Positions 21,242 through 34,082 of a DNA stretch of 64,000 bases are shown here, one piece after another; within the stretch, counting starts at the first letter, position 1, and each line of letters opens with the position of its first letter. Made by a program: the position numbers and the translations under genes. Source of the DNA: Craterostigma plantagineum (taxonomy: Eukaryota > Streptophyta > Magnoliopsida > Lamiales > Linderniaceae); assembly GCA_027422505.1 (NCBI GenBank), contig JAPQWV010000362.1, positions 496,001-560,000 of the forward strand. The letters are read 5' to 3'. The notes under the pieces were generated by a model. It saw only the letters and a list, made by a program, of their open reading frames with translations. It ran no database searches and had not been told where the DNA came from.

Positions 21242-23467
21242 ATGGAGAATATTGCGGGAACACAAGCTAACGAAGACTTAAATTCGTCGTTGAAACTCGC
21301 ATTGGCAGTGGCCGTAGCTAAATCTAGGCGTATCCTCAGTATTACCAACGGCGAATCTCAGGCGGAATCAGATGCTGCAAAATGGAAGCGAAAGGTCATT
21401 ATCGGAAACCTCTCTTTTCTTCCTTGGTGCTTTTTTTTTTGCGTTTGCTTAGCGTTCCAGTGCGCGTTTTGTTGGTGAATGGATTTAGGTTCTTACTTTC
21501 TGCTGATTGTATCGCTTGTTATTGGTTAGGCTAAAGAGCGGAAGGAAGAGATTGTTAGGCTCAGGGAAGATCTGAAGCTTGCTGAAGGCCAGTGATATCT
21601 CTCTCTCTCACGCACCTTTTTTCCACACACAATCTTTGAATGTCGCTTCGGCAGTCTGCTTCATTGATTCGCACAAACGTAAATTACTAGAATTGACCAA
21701 CAGCTGCTTGATTTGATTTGATTTTGATGTTGTTTTAGTTTTCATTTCAATCCTCGGGTTCCTGGCTTTGTTAGATCTTTTTATTTCTAGCATACCAAAC
21801 CATGAGTCATTTTTCATGATTTTCCTAACTAGACCTTGCGTTTATTGGATCAGATGGCTCGCAGCACGATTTATTTCCTCAAAACGCTGCATGCAAATGT
21901 TATTTCTATGATAGTTTGGGACAGCAGGTGCCTTGGCATGAACAAGATCATAGTAAAATCAATGATGTTCTGCGCCGTCGATTTCTGAGACAAGGTTGCT
22001 CAGTCTCCGGAATGCTACTAAAATTTTATGTCTATGCAGTTTTCTTTGATAGAATTTAACCATTGGTTCTTCTTGACTTTGTTCTTACAGTGAGGCTAAA
22101 TGAGCGAAAGAGAAGAAGAGTCAATGGACCATCATTGCACTCTTGCTTATCTGGTGAAATTCCTATCCATGTACCTTTTTTTCCCTTTTTTGGGTTCCAT
22201 GATCAATTGATGCTACTTATCGTTTTCATGAATGGGTTATTGCATTTGTATGTTTACGAACAAGCAGATGGTGCAGTCGAAAATGAATTCGAACAACTGA
22301 AAGCTTCTGCGGATTTTCTCGTGGATCTTTGTCGGACGTCTCTTCCTTCTGATGTGTGTTGCGCTATACTGTTTCCCATTCGGTACCATAATAATTTACC
22401 CTTTAATTCACTCAGAACATCTTTTCCTGCAGGAATGGAGTGCTAAGTTCAAGAACTGGTCCCACCAAGCTATAGACTTCATCCTTGGTAACTTTTTTCG
22501 ATGTTGTTAATATAAAGGACTCCATTATAATATTTGTTTCTTCTTCGAAATATTGCCTACTCATGTTACCCTGATGTTTTGCGAAGCCGCGTTAAAGACA
22601 CTATCATCATCTGGAAAGATACATGAGGCAGCTGAAAGCATAGTGAACCACATAATTGTTCGGCTACTCGAAAGGATGTGCAACGGATTGCAAAAGGACG
22701 GTAATTCTTTTGTTTCTATACCCTTTGGCTCCAGCTTCGTGCCTCTGATGATGCTTGTACACTTTTTTGGTTCACATTATTATTACCTTTTTTTAATTCT
22801 TTCTTCTATTTTGATAGATCAACCTCGCCAAGATGGTGATTTTCAAAGATATGTTCAACACTTGATGCGTAACCTTGGAAGTGAACCTTGTGTTGGCCAG
22901 CGAGTGATCCTTTGTGTTTCTCAAAGAATCGCTGTAGCGGCTGAGAGTCTACTCTTTATGGATCCTTTTGACGCTGCCTTTCCCAAATTGCATAACTGTA
23001 TGTTCTTAATGTAAGTATGAAAGAAGACTCGTGGCATTTTTTTATGATTGACCGTTGTGTAGGTAGTGATCTGCAGAAATCATATCATTCTTTTGACACA
23101 TTACAATTATGTCTTGATGCAGGATACAGCTAATTGAATTTCTCGTATCAGATTACTTGCTCTCTTGGTCAGATCGTCAAGACCTTGATCAAAGTATGTT
23201 CAAAATTGAATATTCATTCATATTTCAGTTATTAGCGAATCATTCGTTGCACTAACAACGTTTATCTTCGCAATGGCCGTAGAGCTTCTAGAAGAGTGGT
23301 TGGTCTCTGTTTTCCAGGCGAAGAGAGCAGTGGAGATGCTAGAGGAGAGGAACGCGCTGTACATTCTTTACATGGATAGGGTCGTTGGATGCCTAACTAG
23401 GCAACTAGGGCAAGCTTCTTTTCGTCAGAAGTTAGCATCGGAAGTTCTTGCTAACCTTCTTGGCTGA
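21242..23467 (+). CDS. PRD2: Meiotic recombination initiation protein MPS1/PRD2, 372 aa
   Basis: Ten exons: 21242-21394, 21530-21587, 21854-21994, 22091-22153, 22268-22353, 22433-22487, 22587-22700, 22818-23010, 23123-23193, 23283-23467; 1119 coding nt. The product has an N-terminal coiled-coil-like segment (AKERKEEIVRLREDLKLAE), a Cys-containing block (DLFPQNAACKCYFYDSLG), INDVLRRRFLRQVRLNERKRRR, FLVDLCRTSLPSD, EWSAKFKNWSHQAIDFIL and a long helical C-terminus (LLEEWLVSVFQAKRAVEMLEERN). These match MULTIPOLAR SPINDLE 1 / PUTATIVE RECOMBINATION INITIATION DEFECT 2 (At5g57880), needed for meiotic double-strand break formation. Every intron is GT-AG except intron 2 (21588-21853), where only a GC donor (GAAG|GCCAGT) keeps the frame. 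Length fits the family. Confidence 0.87.
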
Positions 23468-23699
23468 AGCGACCCTCCTTTACTGTTGACAAGAGAAACT
23501 CATGAAGAATGATCAAAATTAATCCTGAGAGTGGGCCGACAGGAAAGTACAAGGATTCTTCTACGATGGAAATAATAAAGGTAAAAATAGCAACAAAATA
23601 CTTGCAAAAAGCGTCCGCATACGAGCGTTCATTAGAAGAAAGGCAGTAGCAAAACAGAAAAATGCATCATAAACTATCATAAATCTAATAGAATATCTT

Positions 23700-26666
23700 T
23701 CAGTCGATCTTGACGGACGAGTATATGAGCCTGGTGAACCAGAAGCAGGCATAGAAACCAATGGCGCCTGTCAGCACGAAGAAGGCATACGAACCGATCA
23801 GCATATACCCGAAGTAGAGAATCCCCGAAACAGGCTTCGTAATGTTCAGCTTCGTGAAGAAGTAGAAAGCTGCGTAGAGGAACAGATACAATGCCGATGA
23901 CCCAGAAGTCAAGTAAGATCTCCACCACCAAAGGTAATCCTCGCTGCACAGTTGGAAATAGCAGAGCACTATCGTGATCTCAGCGCAAGTCACTATAAGG
24001 ATGATGAACACCAAGAAGAGGAAGCCAAAGATGTAGTAGAATTGGTGCAGCCATATAGAAGTCAAGATGAAGAATAGCTCTATGAACACCGCCCCAAAAG
24101 GCAGTATCCCTCCTATCAAAATCGAGAATATCGGGTTCATGTACCAAGCCTGCTCGGGTATCTGCCTCGGGATCTTATTGGTCTTCACTGGGTCCTCCAT
24201 CGCTGGCTTCTTGTATCCCACGTAGCTGCCCACAAAGACAAGCGGGACGGAGATTCCAAACCATAAGAGGACGAGCGCGAACATGGTGCCAAAAGGAACG
24301 GCCCCAGACGACTTCTCTCCCCATATGAGAGCATTCAGGACGAAGAAGACGGCGAATACGATGCCAGGGAAAACGAAGGCTGTCTGAAGGGTGATCTTCT
24401 TCCACTCCGTTCCTTTAAACATCTTGTAGAGACGGGCCGAGGAGTAGCCGGCGAATATCCCCATAAAGGCCCATAGAAGGAGCATGGCCGTCATCAGCCC
24501 TCCTCGGTTCGACGGGGATAGGAACCCTAGTGCTGCGAAGATCATGGTGACTAGGACCATTCCGAAGAATTGGACGCCCGTCCCCACGTAGACGCACAAG
24601 AGGTCGGAGTTGGTTGGAGGACGGAAGACGTCGCCGTGGACAAGCTTCCACCCCGTCTCTTCTTGCGCTTCTTCCTGGGTTTCCAACTGGTTGTACTTTG
24701 AGATGTCGCGGTAAAGCGTTCGTAGCATGATCATGGCCACCATTCCCGAGAGGAAGAGGACGATCATCAAAGAGTTGACGATGGAGAACCAATGAATTTG
24801 GTCGTCGGCCATGTAGAGGTACGTGTCCCATCTTGACGCCCATTTGACGTCGCTTTGCTGAAAGTGGAGGTGCAACAAATCATTAATTCAAAGATAACAG
24901 CTCTCTGATTTGGTGTCCATTGGCAATTCGCTGACGAAAAAAAAAAGCATTACCTGAAACTCCACGTCATACGTGAAGATGATTTCCTTCTTTTCTTCAA
25001 CCTCCTGAGGAGGGTCGGCGCCGGTGATGGTGCGTTTTGTATGTGGGTCGCAGGTTGTTAGCCGTGTGTTCGTGCCCTTATCCTCCCATTTGCCTTCGTA
25101 TTCATGCTTGACGCTGCATGCGTAAGAGGATACTCCAAGATCAATAACAGGCGTGATATTAGGCAAGACGTAATTAGGGGATCAATACCTATAAGGCTTT
25201 ACTTCGAATCCAACGATCCTTGCAGCATCGCTTTCTTCATCCTTATGATACTTTATCGTGAATGAGAGATGGTTGTGAATGAAGTACTTCTCCTCGGCTT
25301 TCTATGGACAAAAAAGGGTTGGAAAAGATTGAAAACTAGAAGTCAAGAGTTGACTTATGAAGATCTCAGATGAATGAAGTAATCTCTACTTACTCCAGTA
25401 TACTGCCCTTTCAATCCAACTTCGAAACCGTGCTGATAGATGAAAGAGTCAGCATCAGGTCTCTTGTAAGGCATGACCAGTGGAAGATTGTCCAAAATCC
25501 TGATATTACATCGAAGCCGAACACCACCATCATAGAGCAGGCAAGTCAATCGCAAAAAAAATATTGCAATCATGTATGAGTTAAATATTAAATTAACGTG
25601 ACCTACATGTTCACTCGATACCCATCATCGATCTTCTCTTTGAATTCCTTGGCTTCTTTAGCATTGGGAACAACACGGCAAACGACGTTGCACATCTGAG
25701 GTTCTCGCATCTTAAACTGCATGAATGATTTTCGTTTGGGAAGAGTTTTCCGATAGAAAAGAAATTGAACGAAAATTAACTGAAACTCAGATGGAAAAAT
25801 TGAAATCATTGATATAGCAACATCAAAACAGAAAACATACCACATATGGAGAGTTCTCGATTCGATCACCACGAAGAACTTCCCCAAGATTCTCTGCGCT
25901 GTCTACAATTTTATCGGGCTTACAGTAAGGAATGGAATAGTAAGAGTAAGGAAGTTGAGTTTTCACAGATTCCAATTTGTTCACTTTCACCATAAGAGGA
26001 TCGCCCTGCATAGCAACAAGCACCAAAGAGAGCCCGAATGAAACTTATGCAAAAATAGAAATGTAGCATATTAATAAGGAATCAAAAACAAAATAGGAAG
26101 AACAAATTGATATGCAGACATTTCAAAAATTCTAGAAGAAAATTGGACAGTCCACACCGGAAAATCTTGTTAATGTGTTTAAGGTCACAAAGAAATGTCG
26201 GAGGTCTCAAGTTTATAGCTCCAATTAATAAACATGTCAAATCAATGCATAACGAAGAAGACCCATATGGCACAAGAAGAAATCAGAGTTATAAATCAGC
26301 TAGATCAGCTAAATACGAATGTTAACAATTCAAAACTTACCCCAGCTGAGCACTAGATAACATACAACTATGAAAAGCAAAACTAATCCAAAATGATACA
26401 ACTCTAGATCTACATAATAGAATCCCGATTCAGCTGAAGCATACTCCAAATCAGGAGAAAAAAAAAAAGTCACCAACTTGATTCAACGGATCCACCACAT
26501 CCAGGAAATAATACATAGAAGATATACTGCTAATAATTTTTACCTTGACGAAATCTTGTGGAGCAACGCCAGGGAGATAGAACGAGCGAGCGACGCTGAA
26601 GAGGCACAGTAGCGTAAACAACACGCACATCGGACGCGCGTGAGGCCTTATCCTCACGACCTCCAT
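23700..26666 (-). CDS. Transmembrane 9 superfamily protein (TM9SF/TMN, EMP70), 644 aa
   Basis: Seven exons: 26666-26544, 26005-25841, 25716-25607, 25499-25394, 25301-25189, 25113-24954, 24857-23700; all GT-AG, 1935 coding nt. A signal peptide (about residues 1-28, [16 protein letters not shown]) is followed by [11 protein letters not shown], the usual mature start. The lumenal domain shows [42 protein letters not shown] and TYDVEFQ. The large last exon carries the nine membrane segments, with DVFRPP and [12 protein letters not shown] signatures. The C-terminus SSVKID ends in K-I-D, the KXD/E motif known to keep TMN proteins in the Golgi. Members function in endomembrane sorting. The 539-bp first intron contains no coding signal. 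Confidence 0.94.
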
Positions 26667-27172
26667 TTTTCCTCGAACTTTTCTTCACTCAAACAAATCA
26701 GCTAACGCCCACCGCAACACAAGATCTAGATCTCACTCGCCACCAATTAATACATATATAAATTCCACAAAGAAAGCGATGGGATCAAATATCTTTATTT
26801 TTCCTCTGTCGAAACAAAGAAACGAAAAACACAATGGACTAGCGAGGAGGAAAATGATCGAAGCTAACTACAACTGTGGACAGTTATGTGAGGAAGGTGG
26901 GTCAATTTGGACCGTTGGATTGGATCGACGTAATCCGACGGCGTAAACTGGTTAAAAGTCGATTAATCTGACGGTGAAGTAAATCTTACGTGTATTGAGG
27001 GGCTAATTACTAATTAGAAAATATAAAGAATTCATATTCATCTTAATATTCTTTGCCAATTTGCTATTTAAACAACCGGTATTAAATGCGCAGCTTAATA
27101 AAACCTTAGCTTCATCTTAAAACAAAGCCGACAACAAATCTTGCTGGGAAAGTTGCCTTGTTTAGTCAAAAA
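26667..27172. promoter_or_regulatory. Divergent promoter between TMN and PSMD9
   Basis: The start codons of TMN (-) and PSMD9 (+) are 506 bp apart. The segment is AT-rich and must hold both promoters. CACGTAAGATTT-like and TTAAACAACC stretches occur, but no single core element can be defended. Confidence 0.5.
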
Positions 27173-28486
27173 ATGGTGGGATCGGATTTGAAAGCAGAGA
27201 CGATGAAGCTCATGGATCAACGAACTCTAATGGAGACTGAGATGAACATCATCATCGAACGCCTTTCCCAACCTGGAGGTCCTGGCCTCTCTGGAAACCT
27301 CGTCGATTCCGAGGTTGTGATTTTTTTATTTTATTTTTTTTGCAAAATTGCTGTCGCTCTTTTTTGGACTTCTGCTAGTGTAATTGCTTCAAATACTCGT
27401 ACTAGTAGAAAGTTGGATTATGTATCTGACGATGATCTCTGCAGGGATTTCCTAGGTCGGATATAGATATTCCAAATGTGAGGGCTGACCGGCATAAGCT
27501 TGCTGGTAATCACACACTCGATTATAGCTTGTTTGTATTCTAATTTACATCTTCTTCTAGCTTCACTTTGGTAATGAACTGTTCCACTTCATATATTGGC
27601 GTCCTTCCTCTCTTCCTCCTTTTGGTTTTTCATTCGCTGTACCTCAAAAAACGATTACCCAACTGTCATCGTTCGTGAAATTTTTGGTTTAATATTTGAG
27701 ACCGAGTGCTGTTAAGAACCTGTCTGATGAGTTCGTCCTCTCATGTGCTGCCCATTTTCTTAATGGTGAAATGTAACTCAGTTTGTTCTTGATGATCAGA
27801 GCTCCGTAGTGATCACAAGTTGATTACCGAGAGGATAAACCAAAACATTCAAGTTCTTCACTCTGGCAGGCTCGAATCTGCAACTGCATCTGTGAAATAT
27901 GCTGGTTAGCATCTTTCAGATTCATAAGTTTAACCTAATTCACACATCACTAGCCCCTCACGAGATTTAAAGAAAATGCCACACATAGAATATGCTATGA
28001 TTTTTTTTTTTGTAGGGACAAGCATTCACGATGGGCATACCAGCATTCCATCGTCTTCGCAAATTCCTATCCCTATCGAGGCTTCTTCCAATGCGATGGA
28101 CGTGGACGTATCTGCCAATAGAGCCTTTGCAATAGTTGATGAAATCAGCGAGGCATCTCCAGCCGCAGAAGACGGCTTACAACTAGGAGATCAGATCGTG
28201 AAATTCGGGAGCGTGGAATTAGGAGAAAACCTTCTTCAGAGACTAGCAGCAGAAGCACAGAAGAATCAAGGCCAAGCTGTGCCTTTGATGGTAGTAAGGC
28301 AAGGCCAACTAATCAATATGACAGTCACCCCTAGGGCTTGGTCGGGGCGCGGACTACTCGGGTAAGTAATAATTCATCTCTTCATCCTTTATCGTGTGAC
28401 TACTATCTTACATTCCGTATCACAACCAAAAAAAAACTCTCTTGCATTGCTATGTACAATGCAGGTGCCATTTCCGAATGCTGTAA
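27173..28486 (+). CDS. PSMD9: 26S proteasome assembly chaperone PSMD9/p27 (PDZ protein), 224 aa
   Basis: Five exons: 27173-27313, 27445-27505, 27800-27904, 28016-28361, 28465-28486; all GT-AG, 675 coding nt. The N-terminal helical domain includes LMDQRTLMETEMNIIIERL and GFPRSDIDIPNVRADRHKLAELRSDHK. A PDZ-like domain follows (FAIVDEISEASPAAEDGLQLGDQIVKFGSV...VPLMVVRQGQLINMTVTPRAWSGRGLLG). The last 22-nt exon adds the conserved CHFRML tail and stop. PSMD9/Nas2 chaperones assembly of the proteasome base, binding the Rpt5 C-terminus. ATG 27173 is preferred over non-ATG frame extension upstream. Confidence 0.93.
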
Positions 28487-28653
28487 TTGTTGGTTTACCC
28501 TCACCGATATGATGAAGACGTTCCAATAATGTCAGTGCTTGACCAATCTTACTACGCATATAATTAGAACCTGATCTGTATGTTTTGTATCAGACTTTGT
28601 TGCGATTGATACATTTGCAAAACACTTGTTCTATGACAACAATTTATTACCAG

Positions 28654-30045
28654 CTAAGAACTCTCCGACGACACAATTAGATTAGCTTCAACTGCACTAA
28701 AACCAGGCGTTTTCCTCACTTGTTTCGCCTCAATGAACCTCATAACAGTCCTCGATTCATCCTCCCAGCCAGCTTCTCGGTACATATTATACGCAACCAT
28801 ACAAATCCCAGCGTCGAAAATCCCAGCCGCCACCATCTTGTTCCACACTCTATCTCCAACAACGACATTCCCGTAAGTTCGACAAGCCCCTAACAGAGCT
28901 CCCCATACGTTAGCATCGCGTTCTTTAAATCGATTTACGTTTTCCTCGACAAACTTCTCCGCACCCTCTAACCTTCCCGACCTAGCCAGAAGGTCGACCA
29001 CGCAAGCGTAGTGCTCTTTCTTAGGCTCCACTCGATAGACTCTACCCATACTGTGAAAAAAGGCGAGGCCTTCTTCGACCAAATTAACATGAGTGCAAGC
29101 GGTTAGGACCGAGACGAAAGTGGCTTCCGTGGGTGTTATTCCGTTTTCGATCATCTTTCCGAACATTTCGATGGATTTTAGGGCTTCCCCGCTAATCGCT
29201 GTGCCCGATATGATGGCGTTCCATGTGGGGCCATCTTTGTCTTCGATCTCTTCGAATATGGTTACGGCTAGCTTAGAGCAGCCGCATTTGGCGTACATGT
29301 CGACCAATGCTGTGGCTAGGATGGGGTTCGAGTCGAGGCTACGCTTCTTGGCGTAGGAGTGGACCGACGAGCCGTGAGCCAACGAGCCCAGATGGGCACA
29401 CGCAGTGAGCATGCTAACGAGGATCGACTCATTGGGGACGAAGGGTTCTGATTCTTGCATCGTTCTGTAGAGGTGCATCGCTTGCTTGAAATCGCCTGCT
29501 CTGACGTAGGCGGACATTATCGAGCTCCATGAGACGGCGTTTCTTTCGGGCATTTCGTCGAACAGCTCCTTCGCTTTCTTTAGGTTTCCAGCTTTGCCAT
29601 ACCCATCGACCATACAAGTCCACAGCACGACGTCCCTCTGGGGAATTTCGTCGAACAGCTTCTGTGCTTGGCCCATGTCGAGTTTGAACGTGTAGAGCTC
29701 TATCAAAGCGCTGGCGACGAAGGGATCGCTGCAAAATCCCAGCTTGATCACATGGGCATGCACTGAACGACCCGCGTAGCCAAACTCCGGCGGCGGCAGG
29801 CAAGAACAGGCCTTCAGCAGCGGCGGGAAGGTGTAATTGTTCTTTATGAGCCCTTCTCTGAGCATGTCCCTGTAGAATAGAACGGCGTACGCAGGTTTGT
29901 CGAATAGCACATACCCTCTGATGATTGTGTTGTACAGAAAAGTACTACTGCAGCGAAGCTTGACTATTCCGCCATGGATTTGTTTAAGCTGATTATGACT
30001 TTTACATCGTTGGGCGAGGCTGATGAAGAGAGTCAATGTGCTCAT
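28654..30045 (-). CDS. PLS-type pentatricopeptide repeat protein (E class), 463 aa
   Basis: Intronless, as usual for plant PPR genes. Recurrent PPR motifs can be read through most of the protein: [110 protein letters not shown] and [23 protein letters not shown]. The C-terminus has E-type motifs ([42 protein letters not shown]) and stops without a DYW deaminase. Such proteins usually bind organellar RNA for editing or processing. No strong targeting peptide is visible; the short N-terminus ([20 protein letters not shown]) begins directly with the common first motif. Confidence 0.92.
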   Translation of the reverse strand: MSTLTLFISLAQRCKSHNQLKQIHGGIVKLRCSSTFLYNTIIRGYVLFDKPAYAVLFYRDMLREGLIKNNYTFPPLLKACSCLPPPEFGYAGRSVHAHVIKLGFCSDPFVASALIELYTFKLDMGQAQKLFDEIPQRDVVLWTCMVDGYGKAGNLKKAKELFDEMPERNAVSWSSIMSAYVRAGDFKQAMHLYRTMQESEPFVPNESILVSMLTACAHLGSLAHGSSVHSYAKKRSLDSNPILATALVDMYAKCGCSKLAVTIFEEIEDKDGPTWNAIISGTAISGEALKSIEMFGKMIENGITPTEATFVSVLTACTHVNLVEEGLAFFHSMGRVYRVEPKKEHYACVVDLLARSGRLEGAEKFVEENVNRFKERDANVWGALLGACRTYGNVVVGDRVWNKMVAAGIFDAGICMVAYNMYREAGWEDESRTVMRFIEAKQVRKTPGFSAVEANLIVSSESS

Positions 30046-30220
30046 TTGTTATATAGTTCTTAGCATAACCCAAGTTTCTAAGAACGATACAAATTGACGA
30101 TAATGCGAAACATACTATTGGTACATATCGCTTAATACGGATTGATCGCTCTTCTTAAGACATCGTTTCAATACTTCAAACGATATTATTACAGTACAGT
30201 CAACTTCGACTGCTTCTTCT

Positions 30221-31774
30221 TCAAGCAACCAACCCTCGCCGCCATTCCATGATAACTAGGGTGGCGGCGCTGTGAGTCAGCGCGGCGGCGACGACAAACA
30301 CATGAAATATCTGATGGCTTTGCCCAACGATATCAAAGGCGCCAGGCTTCCACCTCTCGGGTATCCTCGTAACGTAGAAAAACGCCCCAACACCGTACAA
30401 ACCCCCCATCAGAATCTCATAGCCCAGCGAAGCTATTATCTGAGGATGTTCCCAGTGCAGAACCAGCGCGTGGGTCGCCGGAACTATCCCTGAAAACCCC
30501 ATGCAAAGGAAGAGCGCCGCCCTAAGAGCCCTAAATCGCCCGCTCGACAGCGCCGGAGCTAATAAAGTGACGAGAACGAAGATCCCCACCACGGTTATCG
30601 AAGAGAGGTACAGGTACCTCCACGCGGGCCTCTCGAGGAAGGCGTAGTAGACAGGCGCGAAGAAGGAGCATACGATCATCAGGGATATTCCGGCGTAGTC
30701 CAACCGCCAGAAGAAGAAGTAGAACCGCCGCGAGTGGCAGGCGAAGAGGTGCGACGATGCGCTGAAGATGAGGCAAGTCATTGAGCCGAGCAAGAAGACG
30801 AACCACGGCCATAGTGGGATTGGATTGTTCGAATGTGCGACGTAGTAGGCCGGCGATTTGATGGTGTGGCCTCTTGTGTAAGAATCCTGTCAAGAATGTT
30901 GCACACCGTCCATTCAATAAAGGTTCGATTTTTAATCACTCACCAATCAAACAATTGCCCGTTACTTGTCTGTATTAACCCTTCTTGGTCGGTTACTTAA
31001 TTATATTTTTAACCAGAGAATCTTTCGGTGGGGCGAATAGTTACTTACATATATACTTTTCTAGGAAAAAGGGTTGTCTTCACGTCAACTCAGACAAAAA
31101 ATATATACAAGAAAGAAAGTAAGTAGCACATGACAATGGGCCCTTTTACTTTTCTTGTACAGCTTTATCTTTCACATGTTGAAGATCGATGAAATATTAA
31201 AATATTATTTACTACTAGCTAGAGAGATTCGTGAAAGCGTGTTGGCAAGAAACTGACCGTAAAGAAAGTGGCCGAGCCATTGTTTATGCTGCTTTTCAAC
31301 GTCAAGAAGCTTCCTTCTCCTCCGAATAATGCTGACATCAGATTATCGACGTTCATCTCCCAATTCAAGCTCATAATCAGCATCACCGCGAATATCATAA
31401 ATCCCACTAAATGCCTGCGAATTTATATGCGCAGAAAACGTCAGAATTTAAGGGAAGAGAGGAGGATCAAAGCAAGAAACGTGATGTGCAGTGAAGAACG
31501 AAACAAAACGGCGTCGTAGCACTCACGTCCAAACGTTGAGGGTTTCGTTGTGAAGGGAGAAAACGCTGAGGAGGACGTTCTTCAGTGGCCACTCGCATCT
31601 GTAATAGTTTCTGATGTATTCATTGTCCTTGAGATATTCAGGCAAAGCCTCGTACTTGATAAGCTTGACGGCCTTGTTCCCCTCCCCCTTGCGATCGTCG
31701 CCGGCATCACTCACCGCCGATGACGCCGCGTTTGAGCTCAACGCGCTGCCTCGGCTCACGTTTCTCCTCTTCAT
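30221..31774 (-). CDS. Heptahelical transmembrane protein (adipoR/PAQR, HHP family), 356 aa
   Basis: Three exons: 31774-31527, 31414-31258, 30886-30221; GT-AG, 1071 coding nt. The cytosolic N-terminus is Ser/Ala-rich, then [48 protein letters not shown]. The family's zinc-binding positions are present: [18 protein letters not shown] and [12 protein letters not shown]. Seven hydrophobic segments can be read. HHP proteins are plant relatives of adiponectin/progestin receptors and have been tied to sterol, ABA and stress responses; the ligand here is unknown. The start is ATG 31774; the GTG codon before it is not used. The central loop ([16 protein letters not shown]) fits the HHP4-like subgroup. 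Confidence 0.93.
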
Positions 31775-34082
31775 CACGGTAAAGATTTTTAATGTTTTTC
31801 TCGTAGCTACGATCCCTGGAGGCGCGTGCGTCGGTTTTTCCGGCGAAGGGGGAAATGGGCCTCTTCCAATTTACCGGCGAGATTCGAATTCTTGCGGAAT
31901 TTGATGTGTGTGTTTTTTTACGTGTATGTGTGTGTGTGAGAAAGTTTAAGGCCAAGAATTGAGAGGTTGAGAGTATATTAATACACGGCAGCTCAAATCG
32001 AATATCGTCTGACCGGTTTATCTTCAGTACTTCAAGCCTGGCAATTATATTTAAATATATAATTTTTAAATAAACCAGCAATTAGTCTAGAAGAATATAG
32101 ATATACGAGATGAGATGAGCAACGTTTTTGATAATTAATATATCTTTGTGAGTAGATATATGAAGTGGTCAAAAGTCAAATAAGAAGCAAAAACGAAAAG
32201 ACGCGTGTGGTGTGCTAAGTAGAGCCCTCTTTGACGAAGTTTGAAAGCTGGCGAACATCAAAGATCCAAGTGGGTCGGGTCCTACATTTGGTCCACTAAT
32301 ATTTGAAAACAAAAAATACAATAAAATCATAAATGTAATTTGGGAGGCATTTAATTGAACTTCCGTATTTTGATTCGTTGGAAGCAGTTGTGGGAGTCGG
32401 TTTACGTTGGTTTTTTTTTTATTTATTTACTACTTTTGGCGGCGAGAATATTTTAAGTTTTCGAATCGCATAAAAATCAATCGCTTGCTTTGCTTCTCCA
32501 TAACTCCTCCTTTAAAATCCTATTTGGAAAGAAAAGAAATTAATGATGCGGATATTGTGCTAAAGTAGGCTCGTCATAAGGAATACATGCTTCACCTAAC
32601 TCTTCCTATTTCAAACGCAATGATCCGTGATCAAAGTTTTGAAGATTGCGTTACGTTACGTTCTTTTAATTCGAAATATATCATTATTGTACATTGGAAA
32701 TATATCATTAGTCCATTAGGCCCAAAAAGTCCGGCCCGACATGTTATATTTTAGTAGCAGTTTATGTGAATATTCTTTGTTTTGACGCATTATTGGAAGT
32801 TATCTGCTTAATATTCTTCTATAAGCTTCATTTGCTATTTATTTCGTGAATTTTATATGAACAGCCACAGTAATTTAATATAACAGCTAATAGAAACAAT
32901 CTTGTGGATATTACCTATACTCGTTGATTAAACTCGTTTTCTTTTGTCTAGTGTAACCAAGCAGCCGCTCATGCACAGCTACGATGTTGGAAACAATGAT
33001 TTAACTTTTCTTATATTTCATTAAATTAGCTTATCGTCGTTGCTTTCATTTTAACTTCAAACATGATCGGATCATGTTAATTTTTAACTTCAGATATTCT
33101 GTGTTTGCTTGGTCCAAATATTAGTGTTAAATGATTACTACAAAACGTAATGAAACCTTTAAACCATATGGTAGAACCCACCATATATTTACCTAAAATT
33201 TCTAACTATAAATCACATAACTAACCCTGATTTCGTACTTGTGTAACACTATATGAGCTTCGTGTATACTGCCCAAGTTTTTTTTTTACGCTACATCTAT
33301 GATAATGAATTGAACAAACATTGTATATGTGCACACCCTACCTTTGTGCATGAAAATAAAAATTGACAAGAAATTTTTGTTTTTTATTTTATTATAATAT
33401 TTAGTTAGAATAATAACTATTTTACTAAACATAGATAGGTAGTTTCATTAGGGTAAAGAACGTGAACTAATATTTATTTTTTTATATCAATTTTAATTTG
33501 AGAAAATTTCTAATTGGTTGATACACCAAAAAGAAGTTTTTAATTCACCCTCACAATTAATATAAGAGTATATATAATCAAATTCCTCTATTTCTAGGAC
33601 CTAAATGTCTATGCAATTTCATATGCAACTTGTCTATTTGATCTTTATCCATCATTTTGATGTCCACCTCACCTCGTTCAAAGATGAAAGATTACAGTTC
33701 ATAACCACACTACCTTCCATAAACAGAAAGTAACTGCACAGATAAAGTAATTAATTAGTGCAACATATGATGAGGTAATAAAAACATCAAATAACACAAA
33801 AAACCCAAGCTGCGACAAATAAAAGCTTAGAAAGAAAGAGATAGATCAATCAAATATTATATGTAGCCGGTTTTAATCAAGCCGGCTAATTGGCTCTCTC
33901 ATTAATTTTCCATTTGCCAGCCCAGAAAATAATTCGCCATTTTCTTCCCTTTAAAACCCTCTCACCTTGCAGACTTAGTCATATGCTTTTCATACACAAA
34001 CCAAAAGAGGAAGCTTAACCATTTTAACTCACTGAATTATTACCATCATCATTATCGTAGTTATTCAAAAGCAATCTCTAAC
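31775..34082. other. Divergent intergenic region between HHP and the AP2 gene
   Basis: 2.3 kb of AT-rich DNA. A (TG)n tract at 31903-31938 lies in the HHP leader or promoter. No gene, repeat family or transposon ends were recognised. TTTAAAACCC at about 33949-33960 is a possible core promoter for the AP2 gene, about 125 bp before its ATG. Confidence 0.45.
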
